DNA from: Saprospiraceae bacterium | Lineage (GTDB): Bacteria > Bacteroidota > Bacteroidia > Chitinophagales > Saprospiraceae | Direction: 5' to 3' | Assembly (NCBI GenBank): GCA_020627785.1 | Contig: JAHDGF010000046.1 | Coordinates: 1-40,074 of the forward strand | DNA length: 40,074 bases | Shown: positions 24,750 through 33,859 of the stretch, piece by piece | Numbering within the stretch: the first letter of the stretch is position 1 | Layout: each line of letters opens with the position of its first letter | Made by a program: the position numbers and the translations under genes | The notes under the pieces: model-generated | What the model was told of the DNA's origin: nothing | What the model saw: only the letters and a program-made list of their open reading frames with translations | Databases searched by the model: none

Positions 24750-25214
24750 ATGTATCATCTGGCCGGAGAATACGAATGTAAGATAGACGCGAAAGGCAGG
24801 ATTAAAATTCCTGCGGGTCTGCTCAAACAGTTGGGCGCTCTTAGCTTAAATTTTACAATCAATCGAGGGTTTGAAAATCATTTGATGATGTACCAAGAGC
24901 AGGTATGGACGGAAAAGACGAAAGAAATCGATCAGCTCTTAAACATTTACTTAGAAGAAGACAGAAAAGTACTTCGGTACTTTTATAGAGGCGCCACGAA
25001 GGTGGAGGCCGACGGTTCAGGAAGAATACTGGTCCCTAAGAATCTTATAGATTATGCAGGATTAGAGAAACAAATCGTTCTTTCTGCTTACCAGAACCAA
25101 ATTGAAATATGGGCCAAAAACCGATACGAAGAAATGATAGCAGAAGAACCCGAAAACTTCTCAGCTATTGCTCAAAAGGCTTTCTCTAGAGGATTGAATA
25201 AGAATAATGACTGA
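24750..25214 (+). CDS. mraZ: Transcriptional regulator MraZ
   Basis: 154 residues from the ATG at 24750, the normal size. It begins MYHLAGEYECKIDAKGRIKI, the standard Bacteroidota MraZ N-terminus; an upstream in-frame TTG (24699) would add 17 residues and sit almost on the GTGGGA operator. Two SpoVT-AbrB (MraZ) domains are present, the first around CKIDAKGRIKIPAGL and the second around VEADGSGRILVPKNL. MraZ forms a ring-shaped DNA-binding oligomer that controls the dcw operon through GTGG repeats. It is the first gene of the cluster and overlaps rsmH by 8 bp. Confidence 0.95.
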   Translation: MYHLAGEYECKIDAKGRIKIPAGLLKQLGALSLNFTINRGFENHLMMYQEQVWTEKTKEIDQLLNIYLEEDRKVLRYFYRGATKVEADGSGRILVPKNLIDYAGLEKQIVLSAYQNQIEIWAKNRYEEMIAEEPENFSAIAQKAFSRGLNKNND

Positions 25215-26106
25215 TTATCATGTTCCTGTTCTGCTTCATGAGTCGATAGACCTACTGCAAGTAAAAGAAGATGGCATCTATGTGGATGTAACTTTTGGAG
25301 CTGGCGGTCACTCTCGAGAAATTTTGAGTCGATTAGGGCCTGAAGGTAAACTTCTGGTTTTTGATCAAGACTTCGACGCAATTTCTAATATAGAACGCGA
25401 CGAGCGGTTGGTCTTTATTGATTCTAATTTCAGATACCTTAAGCAATACCTTCAGTACTATAATATTCAGTCTATCGATGGTGTCCTCGCTGATCTAGGA
25501 GTTTCTAGTCATCAGTTTGATACCCAAGATAGAGGCTTTTCATATCGGTTTGATGCCGAATTGGATATGCGAATGAATCAGAGTATGGAGTTGACGGCGA
25601 ATGATATTCTTCAGACATATAGTGAGCAAGAGTTGGTGGAAATATTTAGTAAGTATGGGGAGGTAAGAAACTCCAAGACACTGGCTAGAAAAATTCATCA
25701 AGAGCGTCAATCAAAAGTGATTTGGACAACGCAGCGTTTTAATGCCTTGCTTTCGAAAACTTGGATGAATAATGAAGCTAAATATTATGCTCAGGTTTAT
25801 CAGGCATTGCGAATTGAAGTGAATGATGAAATGAATGCTTTGAAAGAAATGCTTGAAGCATCAACGGAGTTTTTGAAAGTCGGTGGGAGATTGGTTGTTA
25901 TTAGTTATCATTCTTTAGAAGATCGAATTACAAAGCATCTGATGAAAAAGGGGAATGTAGAAGGGAAAATGATTCAAGATGATTATGGTAATATCTTTCG
26001 CCCATTCAAGATCATAACAAAACAAGTGGTCACGTCTGGAAAAGAGGAATTAAATAGAAATAGTAGGGCGGCAAGTGCAAAATTACGAGCTGCTGAAAAA
26101 ATATAA
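25207..26106 (+). CDS. rsmH: 16S rRNA (cytosine(1402)-N4)-methyltransferase
   Basis: 299 residues, the usual length. It methylates N4 of C1402 in the ribosomal decoding centre using S-adenosylmethionine. The opening YHVPVLLHESIDLL, the SAM loop YVDVTFGAGGHSREI (about 25-39), VLADLGVSSHQFD, DRGFSYRFDAELDMRM and the closing SYHSLEDRITK followed by NSRAASAKLRAAE are all characteristic. The ATG lies inside the last codons of mraZ, indicating translational coupling, and ftsL follows after 2 bp. Confidence 0.97.
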   Translation: MTDYHVPVLLHESIDLLQVKEDGIYVDVTFGAGGHSREILSRLGPEGKLLVFDQDFDAISNIERDERLVFIDSNFRYLKQYLQYYNIQSIDGVLADLGVSSHQFDTQDRGFSYRFDAELDMRMNQSMELTANDILQTYSEQELVEIFSKYGEVRNSKTLARKIHQERQSKVIWTTQRFNALLSKTWMNNEAKYYAQVYQALRIEVNDEMNALKEMLEASTEFLKVGGRLVVISYHSLEDRITKHLMKKGNVEGKMIQDDYGNIFRPFKIITKQVVTSGKEELNRNSRAASAKLRAAEKI

Positions 26107-26108
26107 AA

Positions 26109-26387
26109 ATGAGGAACGAACTAACAAATTGGATATTTAAAAACCTGAGTTTTGTTTTTTTCTTATCAGCCTTGGGTCTGGTCTATATTTTTAATGCGCA
26201 CAAAGCGGAAAAAAAATTAAGAGAGATTCAAACATTAAAACAAGAAGTAAGTGATTCAAAAAATCACTACCATAAAATAAAATCAGAGATCATGTATGAG
26301 AGTACAGAATCTCAACTAGCAAAAGAATTAATTGATAAAGATTTAAAGTCGAATGACGATGTTCCTGTTGTGATCAAACAGGGGTGA
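26109..26387 (+). CDS. ftsL: FtsL-like divisome protein
   Basis: 92 residues: a short cytosolic N-terminus, one membrane segment (about 12-29, SFVFFLSALGLVYIFNA), then a coiled-coil periplasmic part (about 32-70, LREIQTLKQEVSDSKNHYH). Primary sequence is poorly conserved in FtsL, so the call depends on size, topology and position between rsmH and ftsI, which is where ftsL always lies. It would form the FtsQ-FtsL-FtsB subcomplex and activate FtsW-FtsI. It starts two bases after the rsmH stop. Confidence 0.8.
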   Translation: MRNELTNWIFKNLSFVFFLSALGLVYIFNAHKAEKKLREIQTLKQEVSDSKNHYHKIKSEIMYESTESQLAKELIDKDLKSNDDVPVVIKQG

Positions 26388-26410
26388 TTCGATGAAGAAG
26401 CAGGACTGTG

Positions 26411-28537
26411 ATGGATAAAAAGAATGAACTACTGGTACGTGTGTATTTTGTCATGTTTGTGTTCATCTTGTTTGCAGTACTGATTCTAGGAAGAGTAGTA
26501 AAGATTACTCTTTATGAAGGTGATAAATGGAGAGCCAAGGCAAATGCCTATGTTAAGTGGATGGAGAAAAAAGTGGATCGAGGAGACATATACGATGCCA
26601 ATGGAAATTTACTAGCGACTTCATTACCCTTCTTTGACGTACGAATGGATCTGTTGGTCTCCTCTGACGCTGTCTTTGGAAACAACATTGATTCACTAGC
26701 AATATGCCTGGGTAAATTGTGGCCTAACGGAAAACCAGCTTCCAAGTGGAAAGCTGAACTTATACAAGGTCGATACGCAGGGAAGAACAAAACGAAAAAG
26801 GGAATGTCCTATTTTCATATTGCAGACGGAGTAAATTTAGACGATATGGAGAAACTCAAAAAGTTTCCAATCTTCAGAGAAGGACGCTATGGTGGCGGCT
26901 TGATTGTAGAGCGGACAACAAAGAGAGAAAAACCATTCAGGGAAATTGCCTCCAGAACAATTGGAACGGATAGACCAAATGCGCAGAATGTCGGATTAGA
27001 GGACTCTTTCGACAAATTTCTCAGAGGGAAAACTACAAAACAACTCATGAAACGCATTAAGGAAAACCTTTGGGTGCCAGTTCAAAACCCTGCAGAATTC
27101 GACGCAAAAAAAGGCGACGATATTATAACAACCCTTGACATTAATCTCCAGGATGTTGTGCATACAGAATTGCTGAAGGCGGTTACCAAAGAACAGGCAA
27201 AAGCCGGAACTGCAATTTTAATGGAAGTAGAGACTGGGGCGATCAAAGCGATTTCAAACCTAGAAAGAAGCAAAAGTAAGGAGTCCTTTTTCGAAGAATA
27301 TAACTACGGAGTTGGACAAATGACTGAACCAGGCTCTACTCTCAAAATTGCTACCATGATGGCGCTGATGGAAGATTCCTGTGTCGCTCTAAATGACAAA
27401 GTGAAAGTGTATGGTGGCAAGAAAAGGTTTTATGGTGAAACAATGTACGATTCAGAAAAGCATGGGAAGGATGAAATGACCGTAGCGGAAATTTTTAAAT
27501 TTTCATCAAATGTAGGAATCGCAACTTTAGCTGATCAATGCTTTAATAAGGATTGGAATACTAGGCAGAAGTTTACTGATTACTATCGCAAATTTGGATT
27601 GGATAAGAAGACAGGGATTGAGATCAACGGAGAAGAAAATCCATACATAAAAGATGCAAAGGAAGACAGAAAATCATTCTGGCTGACCTCTGTGCCTTGG
27701 ATGGCTCATGGATATGAAATGCACTTTTCGCCTTTGCAGATATTAAATTTTTATAATGCAATCGCCAATGGTGGAAAGAAAATGAAACCTTATTTGGTAG
27801 AAAGCATTGTGAGGGAAGGGAAGACTCTTCATGAGTTTCATCCGAAGATAGTCGATGAAAGCATCGCTAGCAGAGAAACAATCAGAAAGGCACAAGAACT
27901 CTTGCATAGTGTTGTGAAAAGTGGAACTGGACGAAGGTTAAAGTCGGAAGAATTTAGCTTTGCTGGAAAGACCGGAACAACCAAAGTGGATTATGATAAA
28001 GAGAAAGAAGGAGTAAAGAAAAAATACAATGCTTCTTTTGCAGGATACTTTCCTGCAGAGAACCCTCAGTACTCCTTGATTGTTGTGATCTACGAACCAA
28101 GTGTTTCATATTATGGGTCTAGTGTTGCTGGGCCAGTGTTTAGAAATATTGCTGAAAAATGTAACAGTCTATATTTTAAGAACCAGCTAAAGGAGCAAAT
28201 GGCAGAAATGAAAGACTTTATGATTGAAAAAAAGCAATCGGGGTTTGGAGAAGATTATGATCAATTAATGGCCTACATGGATGTTGATTATCATAGAGCA
28301 TCAAGAGCTACATGGGTTGATCTTTTGCCTTCGGAAGAGGAGGTGAAGATGGATAAAAAAAGAATACTGAAAAACGAAATTCCTGATGTAAGAGGAATGG
28401 GCATGAGAGATGCCACCTACGTCCTAGAAAGTCTAGGATTGAAAGTGAAGTGTGAGGGTTTAGGGAAGGTTGTGAAGCAAAACATCAGACCTGGAACCAA
28501 AAATGTAGGACAAGAAATAGAATTAATACTTAATTAA
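26411..28537 (+). CDS. ftsI: Septal transpeptidase FtsI (PBP3) with C-terminal PASTA domain
   Basis: 708 residues from the ATG at 26411 (a GTG one codon earlier is possible). One N-terminal membrane anchor (about 8-28) is followed by the dimerisation domain starting VDRGDIYDANGNLLATS and by a class B transpeptidase domain. The active-site motifs are complete: SxxK as Ser309-Thr-Leu-Lys312 in EPGSTLKIA, SxN as Ser365-Ser-Asn367, and KTG at 520-522 in FAGKTGTTK. A PASTA domain (IPDVRGMGMRDATYVLESLG onward, about residues 640-708) ends the protein, longer than the E. coli enzyme. It crosslinks peptidoglycan at the division septum and works with FtsW encoded downstream. It lies 23 bp after ftsL. 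Confidence 0.95.
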   Translation: MDKKNELLVRVYFVMFVFILFAVLILGRVVKITLYEGDKWRAKANAYVKWMEKKVDRGDIYDANGNLLATSLPFFDVRMDLLVSSDAVFGNNIDSLAICLGKLWPNGKPASKWKAELIQGRYAGKNKTKKGMSYFHIADGVNLDDMEKLKKFPIFREGRYGGGLIVERTTKREKPFREIASRTIGTDRPNAQNVGLEDSFDKFLRGKTTKQLMKRIKENLWVPVQNPAEFDAKKGDDIITTLDINLQDVVHTELLKAVTKEQAKAGTAILMEVETGAIKAISNLERSKSKESFFEEYNYGVGQMTEPGSTLKIATMMALMEDSCVALNDKVKVYGGKKRFYGETMYDSEKHGKDEMTVAEIFKFSSNVGIATLADQCFNKDWNTRQKFTDYYRKFGLDKKTGIEINGEENPYIKDAKEDRKSFWLTSVPWMAHGYEMHFSPLQILNFYNAIANGGKKMKPYLVESIVREGKTLHEFHPKIVDESIASRETIRKAQELLHSVVKSGTGRRLKSEEFSFAGKTGTTKVDYDKEKEGVKKKYNASFAGYFPAENPQYSLIVVIYEPSVSYYGSSVAGPVFRNIAEKCNSLYFKNQLKEQMAEMKDFMIEKKQSGFGEDYDQLMAYMDVDYHRASRATWVDLLPSEEEVKMDKKRILKNEIPDVRGMGMRDATYVLESLGLKVKCEGLGKVVKQNIRPGTKNVGQEIELILN

Positions 28538-28569
28538 TTATAAGCTTAATCAAAAGTGATAGGCTCAAT

Positions 28570-30024
28570 TTGAAAACGTTAAACGAAATATTAGAAGGAG
28601 TAAAATTTGACTTGGTTAGAGGTGATCTTAGCGCCTCAGTTAATCAAATTCAAATCGATTCTCGGAATGTACAAAAGGGTGATTGCTTTATCGCCATTAA
28701 AGGAACAGCCAGCGATGGTCACAACTTTATAGAAAAAGCAATTGAGGCAGGTGCTCGGACAATCATTCATAGTGATGATTATCAGAATACAAACGAACAA
28801 TTAAATCTAATCCAGGTACAAAATACTCGTAAAATTTTAGGCCGTGTGGCTGCCAATTTTTTCGGGAATCCTTCTAGAAAGCTGAAGGTCTGGGGAGTTA
28901 CAGGTACTAATGGTAAAACTACCACATCTGTATTACTCTTCAAACTCTTCCGGCAACTAGGGTACAAAGTTGGACTGATTTCTACCATCGATGTTCGCAT
29001 CAATGATAATAGAATTCCATCTAAATTAACCACCCCCGATGCCTTAAGCCTTCAGGGATATTTTGATCAAATGCTTAGAAATGATTGCACGCATGTTTTT
29101 ATGGAAGTTAGTTCCCATGCGCTCGATCAAGGAAGAGTTGATGAGATAGATTTCGATGTAGCAGCTTTTACTAATATATCGCATGATCATCTAGATTATC
29201 ACAAGGATATGAAGGATTACATACGAGTAAAGAAAACGTTTTTTGACAGACTGAAAAAAGAGGCACAAGCCATTATCAATCTAGATGATAGAAATGGAAA
29301 AATCATGATTCAAAATTGTGCTGCCATTCATCGCACATATGCGTTGAAAACCATGGCAGATTACAAAGGAAAAATCATGGCTGAAAGCTTCGAAGGATTG
29401 CACCTTTTGGTAAATGACATCGAAGCACATTTTAGATTGGTAGGAACTTTTAATGCTTACAACCTCTTGAACGTCATTGCTAGTTGTCAAGCCCTTGGCT
29501 TGGAATTGGATGAATTTTTACCGGCACTCACAGCGTTGAGTTCGGCAGAAGGGAGACTAGAGCAAGTTCAAGTAGGAAATAGAAAGGCCTTTGTTGATTA
29601 TGCACATACACCCGATGCACTTGAGAATGTTCTCAAGACCTTGAATAAGGTAAAAGCAAAAGGAGAACGGATAGTAACTGTTGTAGGTGCAGGTGGAGAC
29701 AGAGATAAGAGTAAAAGGCCGAAAATGGCAGCAATTGCTGCCCAATGGAGCGATCTTGTAATCTTGACTTCAGATAATCCTCGAACAGAGGATCCAGCGG
29801 CGATATTAAAAGACATGGAGGCTGGACTAATTGGTAATCTTTCGACTAAGGTCTCAACCATAATTGATCGAAAACAAGCCATCAAAACTGCCTGCATGTT
29901 AGCTCTGGAAAATGATGTAGTCTTGGTCGCAGGGAAGGGTCATGAAAATTATCAAGACATTAATGGGGTAAAGATCCCTTTTGATGACAAAGAAATATTA
30001 AAAGAGATATTAAAGAGCTTTTAA
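28570..30024 (+). CDS. murE: UDP-MurNAc-tripeptide ligase, meso-DAP type
   Basis: 484 residues from a TTG codon; the next residues KTLNEILEGVKF are a normal MurE beginning and no ATG is available. It adds the third amino acid to UDP-MurNAc-L-Ala-D-Glu using ATP. Motifs are the ATP loop VTGTNGKTTT (110-119), TTPDALSLQGYF, MEVSSHALDQGR, and DNPR at 402-405. DNPR is the signature of enzymes that use meso-diaminopimelate rather than lysine, so the peptidoglycan is predicted to be the DAP type. It starts 32 bp after ftsI. A long hairpin with T-tract follows in the 110-bp gap before mraY. Confidence 0.96.
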   Translation: MKTLNEILEGVKFDLVRGDLSASVNQIQIDSRNVQKGDCFIAIKGTASDGHNFIEKAIEAGARTIIHSDDYQNTNEQLNLIQVQNTRKILGRVAANFFGNPSRKLKVWGVTGTNGKTTTSVLLFKLFRQLGYKVGLISTIDVRINDNRIPSKLTTPDALSLQGYFDQMLRNDCTHVFMEVSSHALDQGRVDEIDFDVAAFTNISHDHLDYHKDMKDYIRVKKTFFDRLKKEAQAIINLDDRNGKIMIQNCAAIHRTYALKTMADYKGKIMAESFEGLHLLVNDIEAHFRLVGTFNAYNLLNVIASCQALGLELDEFLPALTALSSAEGRLEQVQVGNRKAFVDYAHTPDALENVLKTLNKVKAKGERIVTVVGAGGDRDKSKRPKMAAIAAQWSDLVILTSDNPRTEDPAAILKDMEAGLIGNLSTKVSTIIDRKQAIKTACMLALENDVVLVAGKGHENYQDINGVKIPFDDKEILKEILKSF

Positions 30025-30058
30025 GAATAGGTTCTATTATCATTCTCAGGTTGGTTTT

Positions 30059-30123
30059 AACAGTTGTAGCGGGGTCAAAGACTCAGATAAAGATTTGGAT
30101 CTCCCGCTACACACTGTTTTTTT
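30059..30123 (+). terminator. Hairpin with T-tract between murE and mraY (internal terminator or attenuator)
   Basis: Left arm 30059-30073 (AACAGTTGTAGCGGG) pairs with 30103-30118 over 15 base pairs with one bulged C at 30112, followed by T30117-T30123. The loop is large (29 nt) and contains a small 4-bp hairpin, AGAT (30091-30094) with ATCT (30099-30102). It has the form of an intrinsic terminator but lies inside the dcw operon, so partial termination or regulated read-through into mraY is likely. Confidence 0.7.
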
Positions 30124-30134
30124 AATTTACTAGA

Positions 30135-31388
30135 ATGCTATATTACATCTTTGATTTACTGGAACAAAAATATGGTTTACCGGGTGCCGGTCTATTCCAG
30201 TTTATCTCTTTTCGTGCAGGTCTAGCCATTATCCTTTCTCTCGGCTTTGTCCTAATTCTTGGTACTCCCATCATACGCAAACTTCAGAAAAAACTTATTG
30301 GTGAAACTGTTCGTGATCTCGGACTTGCTGGGGAAAATTTAAAGCAAGGAACACCGACCATGGGCGGATTAATAATCATCGGTGGAATATTGATTCCCGC
30401 CTTACTGGTTACTCGATTAGATAACATATATATAGTTATGTTAATCGTAACAACGGTATGGATGGGTATGATCGGATTCGCGGATGATTACATTAAAGTT
30501 TTTAGAAAAAATAAAGAAGGACTCAAAGGTAAGTTTAAAGTTATCGGTCAGGTGATACTTGGTCTCTTCGTTGCCCTTGTCATGCTTTTTCATCAAGACG
30601 TCCAAGTCCGTGTCCCAATCATGGATGCCAAAGAAAATAATTATAACATCCTAAATGAGGCCATCATTGATGTTCCTACAATTACAGGAAAACCTACAAT
30701 TAAAAGGGTAGCCTACGTCAATGATTTATTGACCAATGTCCCTTTTATGAAGGACAATAAATTTAACTATGAGCGGTTGGTCGGAGGCAGTAGAAAAGGG
30801 TCTATGATTCTTTTTGCTTTCTTGATCATAATCATAATTGTTTCCGTGAGTAACGGATCTAATTTGACCGATGGTCTAGATGGTTTATTAGCGGGTTGTG
30901 CTGCGATTATTGGTGCCACTCTCGGACTTTTTGCCTACGTATCAGGTAATGCAATTACGGCCGATTATTTGGATATTTTATTTCTGCCCAATACTGGAGA
31001 GGTGGTTGTTTTTGCAGCCTGCTTTTTGGGTTCTTGCATTGGCTTTTTGTGGTTTAATGCTTTCCCTGCAAAGGTGTTTATGGGTGATGTGGGAAGTCTT
31101 ACCATCGGTTCGATCATTGCAGTATTAGCCATTGTATTAAGAAAAGAATTACTTATTCCAGTCCTTTGCGGGATATTCTTTGTAGAGGCACTTTCCGTCA
31201 TCTTACAAGTAAGTTATTTTAAATACACTAAAAAGAAATTTGGGGAAGGTCGGCGAATCTTTTTGATGTCACCGATTCATCATCATTATCAGAAAAAGGG
31301 CATGCACGAGGTAACCATAGTCACTAGATTTTGGATCGTGTGCATCTTTCTAGCCATTCTCGCAGTCATCACTCTTAAAATTAGGTAA
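30135..31388 (+). CDS. mraY: Phospho-N-acetylmuramoyl-pentapeptide transferase
   Basis: 417 residues against about 360 in E. coli. It makes lipid I by transferring phospho-MurNAc-pentapeptide to undecaprenyl phosphate in the inner membrane. Conserved sites are GTPTMGG (72-78), FADDY (Asp117-Asp118), NLTDGLDGL (243-251), FMGDVGSL and the histidine cluster PIHHHYQKKG. The extra length is an insertion in the periplasmic loop between about residues 155 and 215, ahead of the NVPFMKD strand that matches the E. coli loop; I recall similar insertions in other Bacteroidota. The start lies 11 bp after the T-tract of the hairpin; the stop shares one base with the murD start (TAATG). Confidence 0.96.
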   Translation: MLYYIFDLLEQKYGLPGAGLFQFISFRAGLAIILSLGFVLILGTPIIRKLQKKLIGETVRDLGLAGENLKQGTPTMGGLIIIGGILIPALLVTRLDNIYIVMLIVTTVWMGMIGFADDYIKVFRKNKEGLKGKFKVIGQVILGLFVALVMLFHQDVQVRVPIMDAKENNYNILNEAIIDVPTITGKPTIKRVAYVNDLLTNVPFMKDNKFNYERLVGGSRKGSMILFAFLIIIIIVSVSNGSNLTDGLDGLLAGCAAIIGATLGLFAYVSGNAITADYLDILFLPNTGEVVVFAACFLGSCIGFLWFNAFPAKVFMGDVGSLTIGSIIAVLAIVLRKELLIPVLCGIFFVEALSVILQVSYFKYTKKKFGEGRRIFLMSPIHHHYQKKGMHEVTIVTRFWIVCIFLAILAVITLKIR

Positions 31389-32695
31389 TGGCAGATCGAT
31401 TAGGAGTCATCGGTGGAGGAGAAAGTGGGGTAGCAGCTGCTTTGCTTGCTAAGCAAAATTCATGGGACGTCTTTTTGTCGGATTACGGGACCATCGGAAC
31501 GGCTTATAAAAACGAATTATTAGAAGCAGGAATTGAATTTGAAGAAGAGCAGCATGATTTGGTGCGCTTAAAGCAAATGGATTTAATCGTGAAAAGTCCA
31601 GGTGTATCTGGTAAGGTTAAAGTGATTCAAGAGCTTCGCAAACAGAATATTCCAATAATATCAGAAATCGATTTTGCTAGCAGATATTTTGAAGGGACCA
31701 TTGTGGCAGTAACTGGAAGTAATGGAAAGACAACCACCACTTCATTGATCTATGAAATATTTGCGAAAGCAGGTAAAAATTGCTGTGTAGCTGGTAATAT
31801 AGGAACCGCATTTGCACGAGCAATAAAAGATAAAAAATACGACTACGCAATTCTCGAAGTAAGTAGCTTTCAATTAGATGATCTTCAAAGTTTTCATCCA
31901 CACCTAGCGGTGTTGACAAATATATCTGAAGATCATCTAGATCGCTATGATTATGATTTCGATAAATACGCCGCAGCGAAAATGAACATCACCGCATTTC
32001 AGAATTCTACAGATACATTAATTTATAATTCAGGTGACGCTAAGACCAATGAACTTTTAGCTCAAGGAAATATACAGTCACAAATAGTAGGAATTGGTCA
32101 TGCTGATTTTGATAAATATTTAATGGATGCTTCATCAAAAAAGTATACCTACAATTTGGTCGGTGTTCACAATGAGATGAACATATCAATGGCCGTATGT
32201 GCTGCGAGAAAATTTGGTATTTCTGATGATGTAATACATAAATCCCTAGCAGCATTTCAAGCGATCGAACATCGAATGGAGCTGGTTGCAAAAGTGGATG
32301 GGGTGCAATACGTCAATGATAGTAAAGCGACCAATGTTGATTCTGTTTATTATGCCCTCGACGGTATTGATGCAAAAATAATATGGATCGTTGGAGGTGT
32401 CGATAAAGGGAATGATTATTCGCTCTTATTAGATTTAGTCAAGGCCAAGGTGAAGCGTATTGTGATATTATCAAAGCATCCAGAAAATATATTCAAAGCA
32501 TTCGGTGATACGGGAATTCCAATTTGGGAAACCGATGACACAAAATCTGCCGTCGAATACGCGAAAAACCAGGCCGAATCCGAAGATTATGTTCTTCTGT
32601 CTCCAGCCTGTGCTAGTTTTGACTTATTCGATAATTATGAAGACAGAGGAAACCAATTTAAACATCAGGTAAAAAAATTAATGAGCGCATGTTAG
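31388..32695 (+). CDS. murD: UDP-MurNAc-L-alanine:D-glutamate ligase
   Basis: 435 residues, standard length. It adds D-glutamate to UDP-MurNAc-L-alanine using ATP. Motifs are an N-terminal nucleotide fold GVIGGGESGVAAA (6-18), the ATP loop VTGSNGKTTTTS (108-119), LEVSSFQLD, TNISEDHLDRYD, and NDSKATNVDS followed by WIVGGVDKGNDY. The protein ends LLSPACASFDLFDNYEDRG, diagnostic for MurD. It overlaps mraY by 1 bp and ftsW by 7 bp, indicating translational coupling. Confidence 0.96.
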   Translation: MADRLGVIGGGESGVAAALLAKQNSWDVFLSDYGTIGTAYKNELLEAGIEFEEEQHDLVRLKQMDLIVKSPGVSGKVKVIQELRKQNIPIISEIDFASRYFEGTIVAVTGSNGKTTTTSLIYEIFAKAGKNCCVAGNIGTAFARAIKDKKYDYAILEVSSFQLDDLQSFHPHLAVLTNISEDHLDRYDYDFDKYAAAKMNITAFQNSTDTLIYNSGDAKTNELLAQGNIQSQIVGIGHADFDKYLMDASSKKYTYNLVGVHNEMNISMAVCAARKFGISDDVIHKSLAAFQAIEHRMELVAKVDGVQYVNDSKATNVDSVYYALDGIDAKIIWIVGGVDKGNDYSLLLDLVKAKVKRIVILSKHPENIFKAFGDTGIPIWETDDTKSAVEYAKNQAESEDYVLLSPACASFDLFDNYEDRGNQFKHQVKKLMSAC

Positions 32696-33858
32696 CAGTG
32701 AAAGATTTTATAAGTGACTTGAAAGGCGATCGAGTAATTTGGATGATTATCATATTTTTGGCAATCGCATCCATCCTTTCCGTATACAGCTCCATCGGAA
32801 GTATGGCTTATAAGTTAAGAGATGGAAATACCGAATATTACCTTTTGACCCATGTACTCTATATGGGGATTGGATTCTTTATGATGATGGTATGTTCGCG
32901 CATTCATTACACCAAGTTTGCGAAGCTCGCCCCAATACTTTTTGTAATAGCAGTGCCTTTACTTTTATACACACTATTTTTTGGAGCAGAAGTCAATGAC
33001 GCAAAACGTTGGATTGTAATCCCATGGATTGATAAGACTTTTCAACCTTCAGATTTTGCTAAACTTGCACTTATTATTTTTCTAGCGCGAGCACTATCCA
33101 AACGACAAGAAAACATAAAAGACTTCAAGCAGTCTTTCTTGCCGATTATCATTCCGGTAGGAATAATCTGTACCTTAATTGCACCCGCAGATTTAAGTAC
33201 CGCATGCCTATTATTTGTAACATGTATCTTGATGATGATCATCGGAAGGGTGTCCTTGAAGTATATTTTTTCAATGGCCATTATCGGTATTATCTTGTTG
33301 AGTCTTTTGGTGTTGTTGGGAACATTTTTTCCAGACTTTGTTAGAGTTGAAACCTGGGTGAGCAGAATTCAAGAGTTCCTTTACAATACAGATGGAGGTT
33401 ATCAAATTCAGCAATCAAAAATTGCCATCGCCTCAGGAGAATTTTTTGGTAGAGGTCCAGGAAATTCATTGCAAAGAAATTATTTGCCCTATCCATATGC
33501 TGATTTCATTTATGCCATTATCTGCGAAGAATATGGTTTAATCGGTGCCTTTTTTATCATTGGTTTATATCTCTGGTTATTATTCAGATGCATTGCCATA
33601 GTTACTCGTTGTCCAAAGACCTTTGGTGCCATACTGGCAATGGGTTTGGCTCTTAATATTGTCATTCAAGCTTTCGCTAATATTGCCGTTTCTGTGCACA
33701 TGGTGCCAGTGACTGGTCTGACCTTACCTTTTATAAGTATGGGAGGAACATCGTTGATCTTTACGTGCATTGCACTAGGAATCATTCTTAGTGTTAGCCG
33801 TTACGTTGATGATAGCAAACGAGCAGAAAAGAAAGTACTAGAAAGTTCAATGGCCTAA
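32689..33858 (+). CDS. ftsW: Septal peptidoglycan polymerase FtsW
   Basis: 389 residues with about ten membrane segments, a SEDS-family glycosyltransferase that polymerises lipid II at the division site together with FtsI. Visible SEDS features are the KRWIVIPWIDKTFQPSDFAK block with the aspartate-containing loop, the extracytoplasmic GGYQIQQSKIAIASGEFFGRG region, and the C-terminal HMVPVTGLTLPFISMGGTSL segment that identifies FtsW/RodA. The position between murD and murG favours FtsW over RodA. The start overlaps the end of murD, and murG follows after one base. Confidence 0.95.
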   Translation: MLAVKDFISDLKGDRVIWMIIIFLAIASILSVYSSIGSMAYKLRDGNTEYYLLTHVLYMGIGFFMMMVCSRIHYTKFAKLAPILFVIAVPLLLYTLFFGAEVNDAKRWIVIPWIDKTFQPSDFAKLALIIFLARALSKRQENIKDFKQSFLPIIIPVGIICTLIAPADLSTACLLFVTCILMMIIGRVSLKYIFSMAIIGIILLSLLVLLGTFFPDFVRVETWVSRIQEFLYNTDGGYQIQQSKIAIASGEFFGRGPGNSLQRNYLPYPYADFIYAIICEEYGLIGAFFIIGLYLWLLFRCIAIVTRCPKTFGAILAMGLALNIVIQAFANIAVSVHMVPVTGLTLPFISMGGTSLIFTCIALGIILSVSRYVDDSKRAEKKVLESSMA

Positions 33859-33859
33859 T

